Positions 53,394 to 62,423 of a DNA stretch of 64,000 nucleotides are shown piece after piece. The translations under genes and the position numbers were made by a program. The notes below the pieces were generated by a model. It was not told the origin of the DNA, did no database searches, and was given only the letters and a program-made list of their open reading frames with translations. This DNA is from Candidatus Woesearchaeota archaeon (GTDB lineage Archaea > Nanobdellota > Nanobdellia > Woesearchaeales > GW2011-AR4). Numbering within the stretch: the stretch's first letter is position 1; the number at the start of each line of letters is the position of its first letter. The stretch spans positions 18,735 to 82,734 of the forward strand of contig JACPMR010000004.1 in NCBI GenBank assembly GCA_016185945.1, written 5' to 3'.

Positions 53394-54992
53394 ATGAGTT
53401 TAGAAGCAAGGGTAGTTGAACCTCGAGTTAGATTAGGAGGAGGAAGGGCTAGTGATATTTTTCTTGATTTACTACGTCGAACAGTGTACAAACATTTTTC
53501 AAGCAAAGATAATTTAGCTAAAGTACTTGGTTATTTTTTTTTAGGAGCGCCAAATCCTTACGAATGGAATGAAGATGCAATAAAAACTGCTTACTACCGA
53601 AGAAGGATTCTGTCTGCATTGGTAGATTATTGGTTTAATGGCAAATTAAAAGTTGCAGAAGTTGTTGAGAATAATTGGAATGACGCAGTAGCTTGGAATG
53701 AGCAAGAAAAGGCGTACGAACTGCAAGTACAATACATAGACGGCAGGCATGCGTCATTGCATCATTCTTTTTCCGAAAAAAGAGAATACGAATTAAGCGA
53801 TTTAGTTAATGGAGTAATGAAACCACTCCAAACAAGATTGATAGAAGCAGGGCTTGACGGATTGTTGTGGCAAGCTGGTTTAGGTAATCCAACTGCAACT
53901 GCTAACTTCATGCTAACTAAAAACGAAAAAGGCGAAGATGTCTGGGTATGGGTTGATTTAGAATCTGGAGTGCCTGCTTTGTTTCCACTTTTATTTTCAT
54001 TTAATAAAGATGCTTATTCGTTTTATTGGTCCAGAACACTAAAAAACAAAGGGGTTTTATTTGATGATATAGATGCTAAAAAATTAAAGCAGTATATTAA
54101 AGCCAATAACATTGATATTGTCACTGGGATTGGTAGTTATAGGTTTATGCAGCTTGAAAACGACATTGAGCAGTTAGAACAGCATCAACAAAAATTATGG
54201 GCAATGAAATGGCACCACAGAAGCATAAATCGTCAGCTGAAAAAAGAAAAAATATCTCCACAACAAGCAGAATTTTTTTTCAGGCATCCATATTTATGGT
54301 ACGAAACAGAAGGATTAAGAATATCATTGGAAGCCGCCCATAAATTTGTTGTTCGTCTGCCATCTGAAGTTTTAGACAAGATTAGAGTGATCGATTATAG
54401 GGAGTTTGCTTCAAATTTTTGGAAGTTTGTTTCTTCGCAAGAGCATAGAGCTAAAATTGCTAAAGATTATGTTTCAAGTAGAATTGACTCTTGGGAAAGA
54501 AGAAAACAGCTTAGTGACGAACAAGCAGGATTTTTGCACCAGCAATTAAGAAATGAAAGTACAAGTTCTTACCTCACCGATTTCGGGGCTCATATCGCTA
54601 TTAATCCATTATTGAAAGGTATCAAATATGCCATTATACCTACGTTATACGTAATAGGTTTAATTGACGAGGTAACTGCAGGTGTGTTAATTGTATACGG
54701 CGGTTCTATTGGTAGGACTGCTTATACTTTTGGAAGATTATTACAATCTGCGAGAAGAGGCGAAAGAAAGCCATGGATAGCGTTAGCAATTGGAATGATG
54801 CCTGGCTTTGGAGTTGCTGCCTACCCTGCTCAAATATTTTATACTACAAAAGATAGCAGTGCAAATATTGCGCAGTTTATATTATATGATGCTTCTGCAC
54901 AGATAGGTGCAAGTTTCCCAGTAATTGGAGGAAAAGACACTTCATTAGAGCATAAATTGACTCATGTTGCCAGTTGGATAATTTCAAAATAA
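53394..54992 (+). CDS. Large hypothetical protein, kinase-like motifs and C-terminal membrane helices
   Basis: A 532-residue protein. GLDGLLWQAGLGNPTATANFML followed by DVWVWVDLESGVPALFPL has the spacing of a kinase catalytic Asn and a D-x-x-G metal loop, and an upstream Lys/Glu region could be the nucleotide pocket; this is only a pattern. The C-terminal about 110 residues hold three membrane helices (YAIIPTLYVIGLIDEV, VLIVYGG, ALAIGMMPGFGVAAYP). I cannot name the family. Confidence 0.5.
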   Translation: MSLEARVVEPRVRLGGGRASDIFLDLLRRTVYKHFSSKDNLAKVLGYFFLGAPNPYEWNEDAIKTAYYRRRILSALVDYWFNGKLKVAEVVENNWNDAVAWNEQEKAYELQVQYIDGRHASLHHSFSEKREYELSDLVNGVMKPLQTRLIEAGLDGLLWQAGLGNPTATANFMLTKNEKGEDVWVWVDLESGVPALFPLLFSFNKDAYSFYWSRTLKNKGVLFDDIDAKKLKQYIKANNIDIVTGIGSYRFMQLENDIEQLEQHQQKLWAMKWHHRSINRQLKKEKISPQQAEFFFRHPYLWYETEGLRISLEAAHKFVVRLPSEVLDKIRVIDYREFASNFWKFVSSQEHRAKIAKDYVSSRIDSWERRKQLSDEQAGFLHQQLRNESTSSYLTDFGAHIAINPLLKGIKYAIIPTLYVIGLIDEVTAGVLIVYGGSIGRTAYTFGRLLQSARRGERKPWIALAIGMMPGFGVAAYPAQIFYTTKDSSANIAQFILYDASAQIGASFPVIGGKDTSLEHKLTHVASWIISK

Positions 54993-55017
54993 AGTGAAAA
55001 TATAATAAACAAAAAAT

Positions 55018-56016
55018 TTATTTCTTTCTCTTCCTCACCTTAACCATCAAATCCTCATTCCCCATAGGACAGACAAATTCGTTTTCATTAATATACGTGT
55101 AGGCAGAATGAGCTGCAGTTACTCCTTCGCTCACACCAGTAATCGCCTGCTTGAAGTCTGTGTCTGTAACATCGCCTGCTGCAAAAAATCCCGAAATGTT
55201 TGTTTTTGACTGATGGTCAATAATTACCTCTCCTTTTTCATTTGTCTTGACTCCAATTTCTTTCACAAGCTGCGACAATGCAATATGCCCGATTGCGACA
55301 AAAACAGCATCCAACTTTAAAGTAGTGCTGCCATTTACCGTCTTGTCCAAAACAATTCCTGTAACAATTTTATTTCCGACAATCTGCTTGCCGCTTGCTT
55401 TTGTTATAACCTCAATTTTTTGATTTGCGGCAACCCTGTCATTGTTAATCGGCTCTCCCCTTAATTTATCTCCTCTTACAAGAATATACACTTTGTTGGC
55501 ATACTGCGACATCAATAATGCCTCTTTTGCAGCAGAATCTCCTCCTCCAACAACAGCAACTGTCTTGCCTTTGTAAATTACTCCATCACACAAAGCGCAG
55601 TAATGCACTCCTTTGTTAGCAAACTCTGCTTCGCCTGGAATGTTTAATTTTCTCCACTCAGTGCCTGTTGCAAATATTATTGTTTTCGTTTCATATGTTT
55701 TGTTTTCGTTTGTTTCGACAAAGAAGCAGCCATGCTCAATTCTTATCTTTGTGACTTTTGCCTCTGCTTTTTCAATGTTGTAGTCTTCTGCATGCTTCCT
55801 TAAGTTATCAGCCAGTTCCTGCCCTGTTAATCTTATAAAACCAGGATAATTCTCAACAACATCCGTCAAAGCAATTGTTCCCCCTATATTGTCGCCTATC
55901 ATCAATGTTTTGAGGTTTAATCTGCCAGCATACATGGCAGCGCCCAATCCAGCGCATCCAGCGCCTATTATTATTGTGTCATACATATTTCGGGGTATTT
56001 TGTTATTATTTGGCAT
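55018..56016 (-). CDS. trxB: Thioredoxin reductase
   Basis: A 332-residue flavoprotein; an ATG at 55986 (MYDTIIIGAG) is an equally good start. FAD-binding IIIGAGCAGLGAAMYA, redox-active HYCALCDG (C-x2-C), NADP-binding VAVVGGGDSAAKEALL and the FAD-binding FFAAGDVTD. It reduces thioredoxin or glutaredoxin-like proteins; a glutaredoxin-like gene lies at 58757 on the same strand. Confidence 0.92.
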   Translation of the reverse strand: MPNNNKIPRNMYDTIIIGAGCAGLGAAMYAGRLNLKTLMIGDNIGGTIALTDVVENYPGFIRLTGQELADNLRKHAEDYNIEKAEAKVTKIRIEHGCFFVETNENKTYETKTIIFATGTEWRKLNIPGEAEFANKGVHYCALCDGVIYKGKTVAVVGGGDSAAKEALLMSQYANKVYILVRGDKLRGEPINNDRVAANQKIEVITKASGKQIVGNKIVTGIVLDKTVNGSTTLKLDAVFVAIGHIALSQLVKEIGVKTNEKGEVIIDHQSKTNISGFFAAGDVTDTDFKQAITGVSEGVTAAHSAYTYINENEFVCPMGNEDLMVKVRKRKK

Positions 56017-56094
56017 TTTAAAAGAATCAGAATAGTTGATATTTTTAAATATTTGGTTTAAGGGTTAAGGATTTCGAGATTTTCATTATATATA

Positions 56095-56152
56095 GCGAGG
56101 ACGGTTTAATGCCGTCCGAGAGTAACATTTGTGAGCGAAGCGAACAGATTGA
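56095..56152. repeat. REP-like hairpin in the trxB-maeB gap
   Basis: GGACGG and CCGTCC pair around TTTAATG, followed by GTGAGCGAAGCGAAC, a partial copy of the GTGAGCG hairpin module found in structured elements D, E and F. Lies in the 232-base gap between the malic enzyme and trxB. Confidence 0.4.
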
Positions 56153-56248
56153 ATTTTTAATAATTCAACGAATTTAATGTTTTTGTTCTCCTTGTCCTTG
56201 CCAATATGGACAACTCAATAAAATAATAATTTTCAAAAAAACAGAAAA

Positions 56249-57433
56249 TCAATGTCTTCTAACAACCCCAGTCTCAATCGCAGCCTTCTTGACAGCTTCT
56301 GCCACCGCAGGCACAACTTTCTTGTCCAGTGTATATGGCAGTATATTGTCCTTTGTGGGCTTTACGCAGCCTGCCAAGGCATGCGCAGCAGCAATCTTCA
56401 TCTCATTGTTTATTTTGGCTGCCTTTGCATCCAAAGCTCCCCTGAAAACCCCTGGAAACGCCAGTGAATTGTTTATCTGGTTTGGAAAATCGCTTCTGCC
56501 TGTGCCTACAACAGTAGCAACCTTTCTTGCCTCATCTGGCATTATCTCAGGAATTGGGTTTGCCATTGCAAATACAATTGAATCTTTGTTCATCTTTTTT
56601 AAGTCGTCTCCAACAAGCAAGTTGCCTGTTGAAAGCCCAATAAAAACATCAGCTCCTGCAAGAGCATCTTTCAAAGTTCCTTTTCTTTTTGAGCGGTTTG
56701 TGACTTTTGCCATCTGCATTTTATATTCGTTCAAGTCAGCCCTGCCGTCATAAATTATGCCCTTGCTGTCGCAAAGCACTATCTCTCTCACAGAAGTGCA
56801 GATGTTCTTGTCTACGCCTAAGCAAATTAACAGCTTAGCAGTGGCTGTTCCGGCAGCTCCTGCGCCATTAATAACAACTTTCAAGTCCTCTATCCTTTTA
56901 TTAACAACCTTTGCAGCATTCATCAAAGCAGCCAGAATTACAATAGCTGAGCCGTGCTGGTCGTCATGCATGACTGGAATTCCAATGTCAAGCAATTGTT
57001 CTTCTATCTTAAAGCATCTTGGCGCAGCTATATCCTCGAGATTAATGCCGCCGAAAGCAGGAGCTATATTCCTGGCAATGTTGATTATTTCCCTGTCATT
57101 CTGGGTTTTTATGCAGATAGGAAAGGCATCGATGTCTCCCAATTCCTTGAAAAGAACGCATTTGCCTTCCATTACAGGCAATGACGCCTCTGCTCCAATG
57201 TTGCCCAAGCCAAGAACAGCGCTGCCGTCTGTGACAACCGCGACAGAGTTTGATTTAAAGGTATATTCATATATTTTGCTTGTATCAGCAGCAATCTCTT
57301 TGCAAACTTCAGCAACTCCAGGGGTATATACTAAACTCAAGTCCTGCTTTGTCTCTACTTTTACCTTTGATTTTGCTGCAAGCTTGCCTTTGTTTTCCCT
57401 ATGAAGTTTTAATGCCTCTTCTTTCAGGTTCAT
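56249..57433 (-). CDS. Malic enzyme (decarboxylating)
   Basis: A 394-residue short-form malic enzyme: LSLVYTPGVAEVC, then the malate-site YTFKSNSVAVVTDGSAVLGLGNIG, PVMHDDQHGSA (metal ligands) and NAD(P)-binding INGAGAAGTA. It converts malate to pyruvate and CO2. Its start lies 32 bases behind the stop of the glutamate dehydrogenase gene, so the two are probably co-transcribed. Confidence 0.92.
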   Translation of the reverse strand: MNLKEEALKLHRENKGKLAAKSKVKVETKQDLSLVYTPGVAEVCKEIAADTSKIYEYTFKSNSVAVVTDGSAVLGLGNIGAEASLPVMEGKCVLFKELGDIDAFPICIKTQNDREIINIARNIAPAFGGINLEDIAAPRCFKIEEQLLDIGIPVMHDDQHGSAIVILAALMNAAKVVNKRIEDLKVVINGAGAAGTATAKLLICLGVDKNICTSVREIVLCDSKGIIYDGRADLNEYKMQMAKVTNRSKRKGTLKDALAGADVFIGLSTGNLLVGDDLKKMNKDSIVFAMANPIPEIMPDEARKVATVVGTGRSDFPNQINNSLAFPGVFRGALDAKAAKINNEMKIAAAHALAGCVKPTKDNILPYTLDKKVVPAVAEAVKKAAIETGVVRRH

Positions 57434-57465
57434 ATAAAAAGTGATTAAAAGGTTATTTTTAAAGG

Positions 57466-58731
57466 TTATGCAGATTTTACAGGCTGCGCCAAATTCCCCC
57501 TCAGCCTTTCCGCCTCAAGAATCTTCCTGATTGAATTTATGTAAAGCGCCTTTCTCATGTCGCAATTGAACTCCCCGCAAACTTTTGACATGTCTTTCAC
57601 GGCATTTGTCATGTAGGTTTTCAGCTTGTCAAGCACTTCATTCTCGCTCCAGTAAAAGTTCATTGAGTTCTGCACCCACTCGAAATAGCTGACAACAACT
57701 CCGCCTGCATTTGCAAGAATATCGGGTACTACCATAATGTCTTTCTTAAGCAAAATATCATCAGCTTCTGTTGTCACAGGCCCGTTTGCCATCTCAAGAA
57801 TCAATTTTGCTTTTATGTTGTTTGCATTCTTCTTTGTTATCTGGTTTTCCAAAGCAGCAGGCACTAAAACATCTGTCTTTAATTCAAGCAATTCTTCGTT
57901 TGAAATGTCTTTAGCGCCTTTAAACTTGGCAACTTGTCCTGTTTTTTCTTTGTGCGCGATAACATCCTTAATGTCGAGCCCATTTGCATTATAAATTCCA
58001 TTTTTTGAGTCGCTTACAGCAACAACCTTATAGCCCCACTCGTGCAATATTCTTGCAATATTCATGCCTACATTTCCAAAGCCCTGCACTGCAACGCTTG
58101 TTTTGGCTGGCTTCAGATTAAGAGCGCCTGCCATCTCTCCCAAAACATAAGCTCCACCCATTGATGTTGAGAATTCTCTTGCCTTTGAGCCATGCAACGC
58201 AACCGGCTTGCCTGTAATGACTCCAGGAACATGTCTTCCCTTTATTTTTTCATATTCATCTAGCATCCACGCCATAATCCTTGAATCTGTATTGACATCA
58301 GGCGCTGGAATATCAATGTCAGGACCTATAAAATCCTTTATTTCCCTTATATACCCCCTGCTTATTCTCTCAATCTCTGCCTCTGAAAATCTTTTTGGCT
58401 CGATCATTACTCCGCCTTTTGCGCCTCCATAAGGCAGATTGACAACAGTGCACTTCAAAGTCATTAAAAAAGCAAGTGTCTTTATTTCCTCAAGATTGAC
58501 ATCAGGATGGAACCTTATGCCGCCTTTTGTTGGTCCGCGAGCATCGTTAAACTGAACCCTGTAGCCAGTAAAATATCTTATCTCGCCAGAATCAAGTTTA
58601 ACTGGATAGCTAAAAGTAAGTATTCTCTTGGGTATTGTCAGAATATCAAGCTCTGCTTGCCCAAGCTTAAGAATCTTGGCAACCTTGTCCACTTGGTTGT
58701 GGCAGTCAATGCATACATTGTCTTTTTCCAT
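57466..58731 (-). CDS. gdhA: Glutamate dehydrogenase
   Basis: A 421-residue Glu/Leu/Phe/Val dehydrogenase: GGIRFHPDVNLEEIKTLAFLMTLKCTVVNLPYGGAKGG (split here for length) includes the catalytic Lys residues; PAPDVNTDSRIMAWMLDEY follows, and AVQGFGNVGMNIARIL is the dinucleotide fold. It interconverts glutamate and 2-oxoglutarate with ammonia release. A CIDCHNQVDK N-terminus with two Cys is unusual. Same strand as glutaredoxin (25 bases upstream) and malic enzyme. Confidence 0.9.
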   Translation of the reverse strand: MEKDNVCIDCHNQVDKVAKILKLGQAELDILTIPKRILTFSYPVKLDSGEIRYFTGYRVQFNDARGPTKGGIRFHPDVNLEEIKTLAFLMTLKCTVVNLPYGGAKGGVMIEPKRFSEAEIERISRGYIREIKDFIGPDIDIPAPDVNTDSRIMAWMLDEYEKIKGRHVPGVITGKPVALHGSKAREFSTSMGGAYVLGEMAGALNLKPAKTSVAVQGFGNVGMNIARILHEWGYKVVAVSDSKNGIYNANGLDIKDVIAHKEKTGQVAKFKGAKDISNEELLELKTDVLVPAALENQITKKNANNIKAKLILEMANGPVTTEADDILLKKDIMVVPDILANAGGVVVSYFEWVQNSMNFYWSENEVLDKLKTYMTNAVKDMSKVCGEFNCDMRKALYINSIRKILEAERLRGNLAQPVKSA

Positions 58732-58756
58732 GAAAAAAGAAGTATATTTTTAATAT

Positions 58757-59026
58757 TTATAAAGCAAGCGCTTTTTTAAGTGCTTCCTTGTCATAGCCGA
58801 CAATAATTGTGCCATTGACATCAGTAACAGGCACTCCAAACTGCCCTGACTTCTCAAACATCTCGTTCCTTGCCTTTTCATCTTCGCCAACATTCACTTC
58901 TTGGTATTTAACATTATGAGCTTTGAGAAATTCTTTTGTCTTCATGCACCACGGGCATGTTGTTGTGGTGTATATTTTGACATTCGTAGATTTTTTTGAT
59001 TTTGTAGTATGTTCGGATTTTACCAT
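58757..59026 (-). CDS. Glutaredoxin-like protein (NrdH/Grx)
   Basis: An 89-residue thioredoxin-fold protein with TTCPWCMKTKEFLKAHN (C-P-W-C active site) and the cis-Pro in FGVPVTDVNGTIIVGYD. It is probably reduced by the nearby thioredoxin reductase and stands at the head of a minus-strand gene row grx-gdhA-malic enzyme-trxB. GGTGATAG before the ATG is a Shine-Dalgarno. Confidence 0.88.
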   Translation of the reverse strand: MVKSEHTTKSKKSTNVKIYTTTTCPWCMKTKEFLKAHNVKYQEVNVGEDEKARNEMFEKSGQFGVPVTDVNGTIIVGYDKEALKKALAL

Positions 59027-59087
59027 TCTATCACCTCAAAAAACTTATAAATCATAAAAAATTAATAAAAAATAAATTAAATAAAAA

Positions 59088-59126
59088 TTAACAGCATCCT
59101 TTTCCTTTCATCTTGCCTTTTCCCAT
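59088..59126 (-). CDS. 12-residue micro-ORF MGKGKMKGKGCC
   Basis: A 13-codon ORF with a perfect GGAGG Shine-Dalgarno 6 bases before the ATG (59133-59137 on the plus strand). The peptide is made of Gly, Lys and Met with a terminal Cys-Cys. Its composition matches the N-terminal part of the SEC-C micro-ORF just upstream, suggesting duplication. The strong ribosome-binding site is the main support for real translation. Confidence 0.45.
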   Translation of the reverse strand: MGKGKMKGKGCC

Positions 59127-59148
59127 TTTAAACCTCCATTGTCCTATA

Positions 59149-59235
59149 TTATGCTCCGCAGCATTTGCTGTATGGCTTGCCTGAGCCGCAGGCACACATC
59201 TTGCCCTTCATCTTTTTGCCCTTTTTCTTACCCAC
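59149..59235 (-). CDS. 28-residue SEC-C-like zinc-binding micro-protein
   Basis: GTG start at 59235 preceded by GAGAGGTGA. The product is a Lys/Gly stretch followed by KMCACGSGKPYSKCCGA, a complete SEC-C zinc-binding motif (C-x-C-G-S-G-x-K-x-K-x-C-C). The SEC-C motif binds zinc and, in SecA, helps bind SecB and ribosomes. Here it stands alone, right after the glutaredoxin gene. Small size but clear motif. Confidence 0.7.
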   Translation of the reverse strand: MGKKKGKKMKGKMCACGSGKPYSKCCGA

Positions 59236-59334
59236 ATTAAATCACCTCTCAATTGAAAATTTTTAGTAATTGTTATTTAATAATCTTTCTATTTGTTAAG
59301 GAAATTATCATACTTTTCAATTTTAACAATCAAG

Positions 59335-59500
59335 TGACCCTTTTACTTCCACAGTGAGTGACTTGTGAGCGAGTTCGCTTCGCTCACTCGCATGCCACTG
59401 GTGCCCCGCAAACTTCTGTTTGCCTGCTATTCTTAACTATAAAGGCAACAATTAAAAGCGGGTTACCTTCATAACCTTTGCATTCAAAGGTCGCTCTCGA
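59335..59500 (-). repeat. Dispersed structured element, copy E
   Basis: On the minus strand it starts CTCGAGAGCGACCTTTG and ends AAAAGGGTCACTT. P2 ACCTT/AAGGT (plus 59465-59469 with 59487-59491); P3 CCCGC/GCGGG (59405-59409 with 59458-59462) and TTGCCT/AGGCAA (59420-59425 with 59443-59448); then GGGGCACCAGTGGCATGCGA and the GTGAGC/GCTCAC hairpin as in copy D. It fills most of the gap 59236-59598. Confidence 0.75.
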
Positions 59501-59598
59501 GTTTTTGAATTTATTAATTTTAATTATTGAGTATATTCAAAGTTTATCATACATTTATAACAAACTATCTTTTAAGGATTAAATAAGAGGTTTAAGTG

Positions 59599-61566
59599 TT
59601 ACTTCAACTTTTTATACTTCTCAACATAATTAACCACTAAATCAACAAACTCTGAATGGCTCCATGTAAGCGGGCTTACAGACACTGCTTCTCCAGTGTA
59701 AGGATTTACTTGTTCTGGCATAACACCTGTTGAAAGAGAGTTTTTCATCATCCATTTTATTATTTCTAATGCCTCTTTCAAATCTTTCCTTGTTTTTGCC
59801 TTTGCAACATAATATTTGCCAAGCCATGCTGTGCACACAAACCATGGATTGCCTGCAACATTTTTTGCATCGTGCGACACTTTATGGTACAAATCGTTTT
59901 CATATCTAGCAATGCCCCCTATGTTAGTTTTAACCCACAGCCTTTCTTTCACAACTTTCATCGTCTCTTCCACTCTTGTATCGTTTGCATCAAGCACATC
60001 AAATTCAAAAATTGCATACAAACTGCTATCAATTATGAAGTCCTTCATTACTTCATTGCCTACAAAATTTATCATTCTAAGAAATCTTCTGGTGTCTTTA
60101 TCAAACAAATAATTCAGCATTCCCTGTTTAATGTTTTCAGCAGTTTTCCTGTAAAGTTCTGATTTTTTATTTTCCTTAAAAAGTTTGGCAAAATTAGAAG
60201 CGCATTTTAAGCCAGCATAAACACTCGAGCAGGTAAAAGTGAAAATGCCCTGCCTTTCCTCCCACAAATCATAGCTTTCTTTTGGCAGGTTTGTTTTTTC
60301 GTCAATATAATTAACCATAAAATCAGCTGCCTTTCTTATTAATGGCTTGTACAATTTCTTGATAAATTCCTTGTTTTTTGTCCTTTCATAATAATCCCAA
60401 AGGGAATAAATCACCAAAGCAGTCCCGTCTTCCTGTATTGGCAACTGTGGTTTTCCATCCTTAATCCAAGGGTGCCATGAGCTGCCAAGTGAGCCGTCTG
60501 GATTAAATTTGTGCAGAAAACAGCCAAAATCTGAGATTATTCCTTTGCAGAATAAATAGAAATTCTCAACAAGCTCGGAATAGCCGGCTTTCTGCAATGC
60601 CAAAGCAACTAAAGCACCATCTCTCGGCCAGACATAGCTGTAAGTGTCTCTATTGAATTGCAAATTGTCAGAGTCGTTTGCCGCTATTATTGCGCCATGA
60701 TTGTCTATTTGTGTTCTAATTATTAAAACAGAGCGCTTGAATTCATCAATTATTTCCTCATCCAAGTCAGCAAAATCAATTTTGCACTTGTTAGCAAGCC
60801 CAAGCCAGCACATCTCTGTTTCTTCCATTAGTTTTTGCGGTGTTAGTTTCATAACAAAGGAATTTAATTTTGATGCTTCTTCAAAATCTTCTCCGCAGCA
60901 AATCCAATAGTAAATAGTTTCTTTTGAATTCTCATTGACGTGCAACTTCAAAGAAATTATAGAATCAATCTGCCCTTGCGCAATCGGATTTTTTTCTAAA
61001 AATCCATCATTTGCATCATTTATGGTATGCATGTCAGCTGTACCAACAGAATAATCAAAAATATCGCCTTTGCCATTTCTCAAATTTGATTTTGCATTCA
61101 CTGCATTAATTATAAAATGCCTTTTTCTTTTGTAATGGAATATTATGTTGTTAATCGGCTCGTAGCCGGCTGTATCGCCAACTCCATCACCATAAAGATG
61201 AAAATCGTGGTGGAAAAATACTTTGACTTCCCTATTTCTATCGGACAAATTTTTAACAACAATCTTCTTCAAAAAAATATTTTTGTTGCAATCAACACAG
61301 TCATTTATTTTTAATTCAATTTTCAAACTTTCATTTATAGCTGAGCAATCACTTACAAGCGTGTGCTCCTTGTACGCTACACTTCTTTTCCATTCATCTT
61401 CATTAATCCAAGAAATCCTATCATCAACAAAAATACCTATTTTGTGGGCATGCCCAAGTAAGTGATTTTCCTCACCTACATGAGGGTAATAGAAATCTCT
61501 AACTTGTAGCCATTTGTCTATGTTTACCAATAAGCTTCCGTTCCCCAACGCTATGTGCCTTGTCAT
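59599..61566 (-). CDS. GH15 glucoamylase (glucan 1,4-alpha-glucosidase)
   Basis: A 655-residue GH15 enzyme: an N-terminal beta-sandwich (GNGSLLVNIDKWLQVRDFYYP), then the (alpha/alpha)6 barrel with TYSYVWPRDGALVALAL, SYDLWEERQGIFTFT (catalytic acid) and the closing PEQVNPYTGEAVSVSPLTWSHSEF (catalytic base region). No signal peptide, so it probably degrades internal glycogen or malto-oligosaccharides to glucose. It overlaps the next gene upstream by 4 bases. Confidence 0.9.
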   Translation of the reverse strand: MTRHIALGNGSLLVNIDKWLQVRDFYYPHVGEENHLLGHAHKIGIFVDDRISWINEDEWKRSVAYKEHTLVSDCSAINESLKIELKINDCVDCNKNIFLKKIVVKNLSDRNREVKVFFHHDFHLYGDGVGDTAGYEPINNIIFHYKRKRHFIINAVNAKSNLRNGKGDIFDYSVGTADMHTINDANDGFLEKNPIAQGQIDSIISLKLHVNENSKETIYYWICCGEDFEEASKLNSFVMKLTPQKLMEETEMCWLGLANKCKIDFADLDEEIIDEFKRSVLIIRTQIDNHGAIIAANDSDNLQFNRDTYSYVWPRDGALVALALQKAGYSELVENFYLFCKGIISDFGCFLHKFNPDGSLGSSWHPWIKDGKPQLPIQEDGTALVIYSLWDYYERTKNKEFIKKLYKPLIRKAADFMVNYIDEKTNLPKESYDLWEERQGIFTFTCSSVYAGLKCASNFAKLFKENKKSELYRKTAENIKQGMLNYLFDKDTRRFLRMINFVGNEVMKDFIIDSSLYAIFEFDVLDANDTRVEETMKVVKERLWVKTNIGGIARYENDLYHKVSHDAKNVAGNPWFVCTAWLGKYYVAKAKTRKDLKEALEIIKWMMKNSLSTGVMPEQVNPYTGEAVSVSPLTWSHSEFVDLVVNYVEKYKKLK

Positions 61567-62255
61567 ACAAAATTCCAGCTCATAAAGATAATCAAAGTAT
61601 AGGACAAAACTCCTAGCATAAAGTAGATTGGCTTTTCTGCTTCATCGCTTGGCAACGATTCTCTAATAACTATGTAAAGCAAAGTCCCTGTTATGAAAGA
61701 TATTAGTTTTCCAAAAACAGAAGTAGTAAAATCAATATAATTAATAGCAACAATAGTGCCAAACAAAGGAGCCAAGGAATAAAATATCTTGAAAGTGTTG
61801 TTCTTAAACTCGAATTCTTGGGGTAAAATTTCCACAATTATGTATAAAAGGAATGGAATGAAAAAAAGCAAAGTCTGCTTTAGCCCTTTAGATGCAAAAT
61901 TCATTAAAACAATACCAATCAATAAATTATAAACAAAAAAATAAGTTATATGAACATTTCGATGCATTGAAGTCGGGTTTTTCATTTTTCCAAGTCCTTT
62001 GTAGATGTACTGCTCCACTAAATTCAATGACACAAATCCAAGCAAGGCATAAAGAAAGATGTTTTTTCCTTCAATTACAGAAAAAGATGAAATCTCTGGA
62101 AAAAGATTCAGTATTATATAGGATATAGCTACCCCTGCTGAAAATGATATAAGCTTTTGATTTTTCATCAGTTTTCTCGAGAAAATGTGCTCTGTAACAT
62201 AATCGGCAAAGCTCAGAATTCCTGCCAAAACTAGAGATAATGTATGAAATGCCAT
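61563..62255 (-). CDS. ZIP-like membrane protein
   Basis: A 230-residue protein with eight predicted helices. MAFHTLSLVLAGILSFADYV and LISFSAGVAISYIILNLFPE resemble helices I-II of ZIP metal transporters, and a late HRNVHITYFF carries His residues, but the usual His-rich loop is missing. It is co-transcribed with the glucoamylase (4-base overlap). Confidence 0.6.
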   Translation of the reverse strand: MAFHTLSLVLAGILSFADYVTEHIFSRKLMKNQKLISFSAGVAISYIILNLFPEISSFSVIEGKNIFLYALLGFVSLNLVEQYIYKGLGKMKNPTSMHRNVHITYFFVYNLLIGIVLMNFASKGLKQTLLFFIPFLLYIIVEILPQEFEFKNNTFKIFYSLAPLFGTIVAINYIDFTTSVFGKLISFITGTLLYIVIRESLPSDEAEKPIYFMLGVLSYTLIIFMSWNFV

Positions 62256-62423
62256 ATTCCCTCTTTTATAAAAGAATTCTACTTGTAATGTATTTAAACT
62301 TTATGTTAAATAGATTATTGATAAAATAAATTCAATCAAATGACTCACAGGGATAATTATTAAACTTTTAATTCAAAAATCTGGCTTCCTAAAAAACAAT
62401 GATAAAATCTTTTTATTTCAATC

